This document shows, piece after piece, positions 1 through 5,447 of a stretch of DNA of 6,695 nucleotides. The first letter of the stretch is position 1; each line of letters starts with the position of its first letter. Under the pieces are notes generated by a model. That model was given only the letters and a program-made list of their open reading frames with translations, was not told the origin of the DNA and did no database searches. The DNA comes from Salinibacterium sp. Its GTDB lineage: Bacteria > Actinomycetota > Actinomycetes > Actinomycetales > Microbacteriaceae. The stretch is taken from the NCBI GenBank assembly GCA_004297555.1, contig SCSV01000061.1, positions 1-6,695 of the forward strand, read 5' to 3'. Made by a program: the position numbers and the translations under genes.

Positions 1-1866
1 CAGTCCAAAGGCGATGCCCGGTGCGCCGTCACCTACACGCTCGAGCGTGACCTGCTCGGGCAGGGGGTCGCACCAGGGGCGGCGCGGCGGCGCGGCACCG
101 GCCCAGCGGTCGACAACAAGGCGGGCATCCGCCGGGTTTGACCTGGCGACTTGCACCAGCCGCGGCGCGCTCGTCGCGATGCTCAGCACGGCGCGACCGC
201 GGGCATCCGCGGCAATCTCGGCGGCGAGATCGCTGCCGACCACCGCAGCGCTATCGGCTCGATTGTTGACCCGGAGCGAGATGCGCAGATCCGCGTTGGC
301 GAGCACAGAATCGCGCACCGCGCCAGCCGGACGTTGCGTACACAGCACGAGATGTACGCCGAGCGAACGCCCGCGAGCAGCGATGTCGCTGAAGAGTGTG
401 TGCAGATCTGGATGCTCGGTCAGCATCGCCGCGAACTCGTCGACGACGATCACGAGGCGCGGAACATCCGTGTCATCGATGCTCTTGGCGCCCACCTCGG
501 CGAGGCAGCGTTCGCGAAAGCGCAGTTCAGCGCGCAGGCTCGCGAGGGCACGTTCGGCTTGCACCGCGTCGAGGTCGGTGACGATGCCGACCGTGTGCGG
601 CAGGGGCGCGAGCGGCGCGAACGCAGCACCGCCCTTGAAGTCGACGAGCAGGAACGTTACCGCCTCCGGCGAATACGCCGCCGCCATGGCCAGCACCCAG
701 GATGTCAGCAACTCGCTCTTGCCGCTGCCGGTGGTTCCGCCGATCACCGCGTGCGGACCATGCTCGACCAGGTCGATGCTCACCGCGCCGGTGGCATCGG
801 CCGCGGACTCGCAAGCCAGGCCCGGCCCGGCGCTGATCGGTCGCAACATTCCGTCCAGGCCGAGCGCCCCGGGCAGTGCCGCTCCGGATGCGATGAGACC
901 TTCGCTCGCAGCATCTTGCGCTGCTGTACGCGCCCACTCGCGCGCTTCAACCCGCGAGATCGGTTCGATGCGGATGCCTCGCGGCCGATTAGGGTGCGCC
1001 GCGAGCCTACCGCCCAAGCCGGCACCGACCTCGAGCACGATCTCGCAGCCACCCGGGAGTTCGGTCGCGTCCGCCGCGACAGCGATTCTCACGAGGGGTT
1101 GATGCTCCCCCACCGTGCCGAAATCGATGAGCGTCCCGGCCCGAGCCGGTTCGCGAGCAGGATGCGGCAGGGCATCGAGCCACTCGCGCTCATTGGCCAG
1201 ACCGGACGCCGAGCACCAGAACTCGGCCGGCGAGAGTCGCCACGCCACCTGCAGCGCGAGCGATCGGGCGACCGCGACAGCGAGTGCGGGACGCCCGCAA
1301 ATGCCGATGCCGAGTCGGGCGTCAACCGTGATCGGAGCGGATTCGAGGGTGCTCGCGCTCGCCACCAGCTGCGCCATCCGCTCCTCTACGAGCGGCGACT
1401 CCATCTCTCGCCCGGCTCGAGCGTCGAACTCCAGGGTGCTTGCGGCCTCGCCCGTGCCAAGCGAGACGGTGACGGGCATCCGTTCTGCTGTTCGCCAGCG
1501 CTGAGGATCAGCCCCGCGCCGCACGATGAGTGCGGGAGCGCTGGGAGCGAGCGCAGCACGCGACTCGCGCTCGAGTGCGTGGGCGGTTGCGATCTGTGCA
1601 GCGGCCTGGCGAGCATCCGTCTCGAAGCGGAGAAGTTCTTTGCGCCGGGTGCGCCTCGAACCGAGTTGGGAGTCGAGGAGACTCGCGATCGCCGTGATCG
1701 GACCGAGAGCGGCGAAGATGAGCGCGAACGGCGATCTTGTGATCGCCCACATGATGATCGCGGCGGCCATCGGCGCGACCGCCGCGATCACCGGAAAACG
1801 GAACGGCGCGCGTGGCGCAGGGAGTCGAGGTGCCACCACCCGGGTTCGGGATTCGAGATCGGTCAC
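1..1866 (-). CDS. FtsK/SpoIIIE-family (EccC/EssC-like) membrane ATPase, 3' end cut by window
   Basis: Probable motor ATPase of a type VII-like export system at the cytoplasmic membrane. The minus frame is open from GTG 1866 to base 1 (622 codons, no stop). Numbering from that GTG, about 25 soluble residues precede two membrane helices (about 26-42 and 46-64), followed by a basic, charged helical stretch (66-110). Residues about 140-350 look like the degenerate first module of EccC proteins, with no Walker A and the family-like WLDALPH near 220. A complete ATPase domain follows: Walker A GTTGSGKS at 377-384 (bases 715-738), DFKGGAAF at 409-416, Walker B VIVVDE ending D476-E477, ARGRSLG at 497-503, and the TQRP sensor at 510-513. 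The window ends in what looks like the linker to a second ATPase domain. GTG 1866 is the first start after an in-frame stop at 1879-1881. No Shine-Dalgarno precedes it, so GTG 1839 or 1836 remain possible. FtsK itself is unlikely because the N-terminus has only two helices and an EccC-type linker. Family call is secure; the exported substrate is unknown. Confidence 0.94.
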   Translation of the reverse strand, partial: MTDLESRTRVVAPRLPAPRAPFRFPVIAAVAPMAAAIIMWAITRSPFALIFAALGPITAIASLLDSQLGSRRTRRKELLRFETDARQAAAQIATAHALERESRAALAPSAPALIVRRGADPQRWRTAERMPVTVSLGTGEAASTLEFDARAGREMESPLVEERMAQLVASASTLESAPITVDARLGIGICGRPALAVAVARSLALQVAWRLSPAEFWCSASGLANEREWLDALPHPAREPARAGTLIDFGTVGEHQPLVRIAVAADATELPGGCEIVLEVGAGLGGRLAAHPNRPRGIRIEPISRVEAREWARTAAQDAASEGLIASGAALPGALGLDGMLRPISAGPGLACESAADATGAVSIDLVEHGPHAVIGGTTGSGKSELLTSWVLAMAAAYSPEAVTFLLVDFKGGAAFAPLAPLPHTVGIVTDLDAVQAERALASLRAELRFRERCLAEVGAKSIDDTDVPRLVIVVDEFAAMLTEHPDLHTLFSDIAARGRSLGVHLVLCTQRPAGAVRDSVLANADLRISLRVNNRADSAAVVGSDLAAEIAADARGRAVLSIATSAPRLVQVARSNPADARLVVDRWAGAAPPRRPWCDPLPEQVTLERVGDGAPGIAFGL

Positions 1867-1955
1867 GCACCAAGTCGATCAGACCGACTGCACGCCCTGA
1901 TGCGCACACATCAATCAGTGCAAATCGCGTGCCAACAGGGGTCGGCGAGGAGTCG
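1867..1955. other. 89-bp gap between FHA gene and ATPase gene
   Basis: This is the only sizeable non-coding gap in the window. It holds no convincing promoter, terminator or Shine-Dalgarno. The one visible structure is an imperfect 16-bp palindrome at 1898-1913 (TGATGCGCACACATCA on the plus strand), with 5-bp perfect arms around six bases. As RNA it could form only a short hairpin and has no U tract, so it is not a rho-independent terminator. It may be chance or a weak operator. Confidence 0.45.
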
Positions 1956-3014
1956 TCAGCTGACGATGAAGAACTGCTCCCCGATATCGACGCGAGTGCC
2001 GCGGCTGATGCGGTAGCGCTTGCCGGCGTCGCATCGCTTGGGCTGGCGCTCCGGTTCGCGCACGACGGTGCCGTTGCCCGAGAAGCGGTCGGCGATCCAG
2101 AACGCGCCCGAGTCCTGGCCGAACTCGAGATGGGTCTTCGACACCGACTTGCCCGGATCGGAGATGGTCACGAGAGCGTCGAAGTATTCGCCCGGCTCGG
2201 CGAGCGGGTTTCTGCCGACGAGCCCAGTGCCCGCGACGCTGATGCTCTCCCCGGTGCTGAACTGCAGAACGAAGCGCTCACCCCGCTCGTCGCGGTCGAC
2301 GATTCTGGTTTCGTCGAGGTCACCTTCGTCGGCGTACTCCTGCTCGGTTGGCGCAGGTTCAACGTGCGCGACGACCTCGGGCTCGACTGGCTCGGCGAAT
2401 ACGGGAACAAGCGACTCGGCAGCATCCGCCGGTTCGTCGACCACCGGCTCTACTTCGGTCGGGGCAGACGGAAAATCGGGGACCGCGTTCGTGGCCGGCG
2501 TCATCGGTTCAAGCGGCTGGCCCCACGGGAAGGGATCGAGCACCACGGTGTCGCGCGGGCGGGCACGGCCGCCCACTCCGCGTCGCACGAAGCCGCATTC
2601 GCCGCAGAAGATGTCGGTCGCAGCGAGAGCGGCGCCGCATTGGGCGCACAGCTCAGGTTGCGACTCCGCCTGAGCCTCCGCTTCCGGTTCGGGCTCGGCA
2701 AGTCGCTCAGGTTGCACTTCGTCTGGGGCTTCAGGAGCCGCTGGCTCGGCCGCCGACACCTCCACGTCGGTGAGGGTCGCTGCCGCGACCGCCTGGGCCG
2801 ACTTGCTCGGCGTTGCATCCGTCTCTGGGGCGATCAACTCGTTCCCAGGTTCGGCGCTAACTCTCAGCTTCTTGGCGGATTTCTCTCCCCGAGTCGAGCC
2901 GATCGTCGCGGTGCGCGCTGCTGCCGCCGCGGTTTTTGCCGCGACGGGGCGTCCGCACTCGCCGCAGAACATCGCCTCCTGCGGGAGATCGGTGGCGCAA
3001 TGTGGGCAAATCAC
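1956..3014 (-). CDS. Double zinc-ribbon, FHA-domain protein (type VII-like locus)
   Basis: A 352-residue soluble protein, probably a phosphothreonine-reading adaptor for the adjacent ATPase. An N-terminal zinc ribbon has C3-C6 and C17-C20. An Ala/Pro/Glu-rich low-complexity linker fills about 25-120. A second ribbon has C123-C126 and C137-C140, and another acidic linker runs to about 230. The FHA domain spans about 247-350 and keeps the phosphopeptide-binding residues: G267-R268, S292 and H295 in SKTH, and N314-G315. Just before it, DETRIV (234-239) places T236 in an acidic setting with Val at +3, resembling the phosphorylated Thr near the FHA domain of GarA-type proteins; phosphorylation is inference. 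GTG 3014 is chosen because it starts exactly at the first ribbon and follows a good AGAAGGA site. The gene begins 12 bp after the TgpA-type gene, so it is in the same operon. In Firmicute EssC the FHA domains are fused to the ATPase; here the FHA domain is a separate neighbour. Confidence 0.93.
   Translation of the reverse strand: MICPHCATDLPQEAMFCGECGRPVAAKTAAAAARTATIGSTRGEKSAKKLRVSAEPGNELIAPETDATPSKSAQAVAAATLTDVEVSAAEPAAPEAPDEVQPERLAEPEPEAEAQAESQPELCAQCGAALAATDIFCGECGFVRRGVGGRARPRDTVVLDPFPWGQPLEPMTPATNAVPDFPSAPTEVEPVVDEPADAAESLVPVFAEPVEPEVVAHVEPAPTEQEYADEGDLDETRIVDRDERGERFVLQFSTGESISVAGTGLVGRNPLAEPGEYFDALVTISDPGKSVSKTHLEFGQDSGAFWIADRFSGNGTVVREPERQPKRCDAGKRYRISRGTRVDIGEQFFIVS
2592..2612 (-). 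repeat. Second copy of zinc-ribbon FCGECG coding block
   Basis: The 21 bases encoding IFCGECG (residues 135-141 of the FHA protein) match 18 of 21 positions of the block encoding MFCGECG (residues 15-21, bases 2952-2972). This suggests the two zinc ribbons arose by internal duplication, though selection for the same residues plus GC-biased codons could give similar identity. Confidence 0.5.
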
Positions 3015-3020
3015 CGAACG

Positions 3021-3028
3021 TTCCTTCT
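3021..3028 (-). promoter_or_regulatory. Ribosome binding site of the FHA gene
   Basis: The minus strand reads AGAAGGAA six bases before GTG 3014. This is the clearest Shine-Dalgarno of the window, and it decides the start of the FHA gene. It overlaps the TAG stop (3027-3029) of the upstream TgpA-type gene, so ribosomes ending there lie directly on it and the two genes are probably translationally coupled. Confidence 0.75.
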
Positions 3029-5447
3029 ATCGCTTGAACAACGTTCTGACACTATAACCACCGAGCGAACGTAGGGAGATGCGAACCCTGAGCCTCTGCA
3101 AGCGCGAAAGGCCGGCATTCAAGCTGGCTTCCAACTCGTCAACCGCGCGCCACACTTCGTCGACTTCCGCCGGGTCGGGCTCGTCGGGAGAGAACACTGC
3201 TCGGTCCGCCACGATCGCGAGCATCGCCGAGGGCATACCCCCCGCGACCGCTGCGACTTCGCTTCGGGTCGCGGACGGCACGGGGCTGAACCCGTGATCG
3301 AGCACGGCGTCTTCGAACTCCTGCCAGCCTCCGCTGATCTGCTGGATGGCGTCGGGCGCAGCGCGGCGCAGCTTTCGCCGGCGCAGCTTCGCGGCGATCA
3401 CGAGCATGAATGGTGCGAGCAGAATCGCGGCGACCAGCACGATCCAGCCAAGCACGCGCAGGATGCCGAGAATCAGCACGAGCGTCGGGTCGAGGTCAGG
3501 CGGCAGGTTCTGCTCGCTGTCGGGCGTGGACTGCCGGTCGAACGCCTCCGACTCGACCACGGGCGGCGGCACGATCGTGGGCGGACGCGACACTTGGGCC
3601 TTGTCTTTCGGCAGCTCGTCCGGGATTGGCCGGAAGGGCGGTGTCGGATCAATCGCGACCCAACCGTATTGCGCGGTGTTGACCTCGATCCACGCGGAGA
3701 CATCACTGCCGCGCACCTGCTCTCCCTTGGGCGCGAAGCCGAAGACGACGCGGGAGGGGAACCCGAGTTGCTGTGCCATGAGCGCGGCGGCGACTGAGTA
3801 CTGCTCCGCGTCGCCGATCATCCGGGGAGTAGTGAAGAGCTCGGCGATGCGATCGGAAGCATGACCGGAACGACTCGGCGGTTCGTCTGCGGCAATGCCA
3901 TGGCTGATGTACCCGTCGGCGGCGAGTCCGGCGAGCATCGCGCTCAGTCGCGGGCCAGAACCTTCGACACCCTCGACATAGTCACTGAGCTTCGCGGTGA
4001 GTTCGTCGGGCACGTTCTTCAGCTTGGGCACAACCGCAACGCCCGGCTTGAGCTCGGCGATCGCGCCCGCCTTCGGTTGCTTCGGGATGACCGCATCGAG
4101 CGTGTACGAATCGCCGGAGTGCAGGCCACCGATCGTTGCCGCGGTACCGGAGGTGTTGTTGTAGTAGAAGGCATCCCGCAGCGTCGCCGCGTCGTTGCCG
4201 TTGAATTGGATCGATTCGAACTGGCCGATCGAGGGCAGCCATGGCCCGGAGTACCCGCGTACAGTCACGGTCGCCTGCACCTTGGCACCACGGACCCCGG
4301 TCTGGTCGAAGCGGTCGGGCACACGCGTGAACGAGCCGGACTCACTTGAAACCTTATCGCTGCCCACGGTGTACACGACGCCCTCATAGGTATCGAGGGT
4401 GGCGATGCGGATGCGCGAGCCCTTTGGCAAGCCACTCACATCCAAAAGCACAGTGTCGGCGGTGCCCGGCTTCAGATAGCGCCGAAATCCCGAGAGCGGG
4501 CTCACGTAATCCCGCGGATCGAATGGCTGCTGGATGCTCGTGCGCAGCACCGCGCGATTACTCGCCGGAGGCAGCACCAGCGTCGCACCCACGGCAGTTG
4601 CGGAGGCGATCACGAGAATCAGCGCGGCGCTCACCACGGTGCGCAGGCCCGAACCTCGGTCGGTCTTGGGCGCCGCAGGCGGCTCGAATGGAACGTTTGC
4701 TTGCACCGACTGTGCCGTGAGCAGTCGGATTGCCGAGCGGCGCCGGTACCAACGACTCCAGACCAGCCAGAACAGGGTGACCGCGAGCAGGGCGATCGGC
4801 ACATCAAGCGGTCGGCTCGGATAGTTCGGACCGAACGCCGTAGCGACCAGGAAGAGCACGATCGGCGCGAGCACAGCCGCCTCGCGATTGCGGGCTCGAA
4901 GTGCGATGCTCAAACCGATGACGACAGTCGACAGTACGAGCACGAGCGCGGGTACTAAGAGCGCCTGGTAGCCGCCGACTGGCAGCGAGATTGTGAGCAG
5001 CTGCTTCCAGCCGAGCGCGACGCCAGTGGTCAGGTCGCGCAGGCCATCAAGAGTAGGCAACACTCCGAACCGGGCTTCGGATGGCACTGCCACCGGCACA
5101 CCGACGATGAGAAATGCCCCCAGCGTCGCGAGCATGACCACCCAGGCGCGCCACCGGAAATAGGCGCCGGCCACAGCGATTGCGGCTCCGAGCACGAGCG
5201 CGACGCCGATGAGCACGACAAGGCTCGCCGAGCGGTAGATGGGCCACAGTGCGACAGAAGCGATCACGGTCGCGAGGCACAACATGGCGGTGTTGACCGC
5301 GAGGAACGATCGCTCTGGCCGGTCGACGGCGTGCCGCGGCGTGCGCGGTTGGACGCGGTCGACCTTGGCGCGGCCCGGCTTGGCGTTACCCGGCTTGGCG
5401 CGGCCCGGCTTGGCACGACCTGGCTCGGCACCGGCTGCCACACTCAT
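3027..5447 (-). CDS. TgpA-type membrane protein with degenerate transglutaminase domain
   Basis: An 806-residue inner-membrane protein. Residues 1-46 are basic and include PGRAK-type tandem repeats. Seven helices follow (about 47-71, 74-97, 102-121, 160-185, 189-206, 214-234, 268-292). An extracytoplasmic region (293-652) carries the transglutaminase-fold core at about 530-605. An eighth helix lies at 655-686, and a cytoplasmic tail (687-806) resembles DUF4129. Basic loops (after 97, 183, 231 and 686) agree with this topology. In active family members a Cys-His-Asp triad is expected. Here GDAEQY puts Ala at 547, SAWIEV puts Ser at 584, and only D600 in IDPTP remains. Catalysis is therefore unlikely, and a structural or peptide-binding role is my inference. 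ATG 5447 overlaps the TGA of the DUF58 gene as ATGA; no Shine-Dalgarno sits at normal distance, so it probably depends on re-initiation. The DUF58-TgpA pair usually occurs with a MoxR ATPase. Confidence 0.92.
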   Translation of the reverse strand: MSVAAGAEPGRAKPGRAKPGNAKPGRAKVDRVQPRTPRHAVDRPERSFLAVNTAMLCLATVIASVALWPIYRSASLVVLIGVALVLGAAIAVAGAYFRWRAWVVMLATLGAFLIVGVPVAVPSEARFGVLPTLDGLRDLTTGVALGWKQLLTISLPVGGYQALLVPALVLVLSTVVIGLSIALRARNREAAVLAPIVLFLVATAFGPNYPSRPLDVPIALLAVTLFWLVWSRWYRRRSAIRLLTAQSVQANVPFEPPAAPKTDRGSGLRTVVSAALILVIASATAVGATLVLPPASNRAVLRTSIQQPFDPRDYVSPLSGFRRYLKPGTADTVLLDVSGLPKGSRIRIATLDTYEGVVYTVGSDKVSSESGSFTRVPDRFDQTGVRGAKVQATVTVRGYSGPWLPSIGQFESIQFNGNDAATLRDAFYYNNTSGTAATIGGLHSGDSYTLDAVIPKQPKAGAIAELKPGVAVVPKLKNVPDELTAKLSDYVEGVEGSGPRLSAMLAGLAADGYISHGIAADEPPSRSGHASDRIAELFTTPRMIGDAEQYSVAAALMAQQLGFPSRVVFGFAPKGEQVRGSDVSAWIEVNTAQYGWVAIDPTPPFRPIPDELPKDKAQVSRPPTIVPPPVVESEAFDRQSTPDSEQNLPPDLDPTLVLILGILRVLGWIVLVAAILLAPFMLVIAAKLRRRKLRRAAPDAIQQISGGWQEFEDAVLDHGFSPVPSATRSEVAAVAGGMPSAMLAIVADRAVFSPDEPDPAEVDEVWRAVDELEASLNAGLSRLQRLRVRISLRSLGGYSVRTLFKR
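3051..3056 (-). promoter_or_regulatory. Possible internal -10 element (TATAGT) before the FHA gene
   Basis: TATAGT on the minus strand lies in a conspicuously AT-rich patch in the last codons of the TgpA-type gene, about 37 bases before GTG 3014. It fits the actinobacterial TANNNT -10 pattern and would give a leader of roughly 30 bases. No TTGACA-like -35 is visible at 16-18 bases upstream (TCTCCC there). Low confidence; it may simply be coding sequence. Confidence 0.25.
5364..5423 (-). repeat. Four 15-bp tandem repeats coding PGRAK units
   Basis: Four adjacent 15-base units (plus-strand form CTTGGCGCGGCCCGG) encode PGRAK, PGRAK, PGNAK and PGRAK at residues 9-28 of the TgpA-type protein; a degraded fifth unit continues to about 5438. 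Units 5364-5378 and 5394-5408 are identical and the others differ at a few bases. The unit length is a multiple of three, so gain or loss of units would keep the frame. The repeat makes a basic, flexible cytoplasmic tail before the first membrane helix. Confidence 0.85.
5444..5447 (-). promoter_or_regulatory. ATGA stop/start overlap (translational coupling)
   Basis: The TGA of the DUF58 gene (5444-5446) and the ATG of the TgpA-type gene (5445-5447) share bases as ATGA. The nearest purine-rich AGAAGG lies about 25 bases upstream, too far for normal initiation. Re-initiation by ribosomes finishing the DUF58 protein is therefore the likely mode, which would keep the two proteins in fixed proportion. 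Confidence 0.8.

Noticed and set aside
14..1102. 362-codon plus-strand open frame
   Set aside because: Antisense to the ATPase domain; Ser/Arg/Ala-rich with no recognisable motif, membrane segment or ribosome binding site.
1..1866. Chromosome-translocating FtsK as the identity of the ATPase
   Set aside because: FtsK has four membrane helices at the N-terminus and a single ATPase domain with a gamma domain at the C-terminus. This protein has two helices, a degenerate first module, the DFKGGAAF and ARGRSLG blocks typical of EccC/EssC, and a linker that appears to lead to another domain.
1508..1909. 133-codon minus-strand frame starting in the gap before the ATPase
   Set aside because: It is out of frame with the ATPase, and its translation lacks the two membrane helices that the ATPase frame shows over the same bases. 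It is a shadow, not a frameshifted N-terminus.
1898..1913. Palindrome as a transcription terminator
   Set aside because: Only five perfect base pairs in the arms and no following U tract on the transcribed strand.
151..2016. 621-codon plus-strand open frame
   Set aside because: It lies antisense to the ATPase gene and the end of the FHA gene. Its translation is an R/E/H-rich string without domain motifs, and the opposite strand encodes a clear Walker A/B ATPase in the same bases. GC-rich genes often leave such antisense frames open.
3016..3046. GAAC/GTTC motifs that resemble an actinobacterial LexA (SOS) box
   Set aside because: The SOS box needs GAAC and GTTC separated by four bases. Here the spacings are three bases and zero, so it is not a LexA site.
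1812..3074. 420-codon plus-strand open frame with an Arg/Leu-rich repeat stretch
   Set aside because: It mirrors the acidic Glu/Pro/Ala linker of the FHA protein on the other strand. The odd Arg/Leu composition is a reverse-complement artefact.
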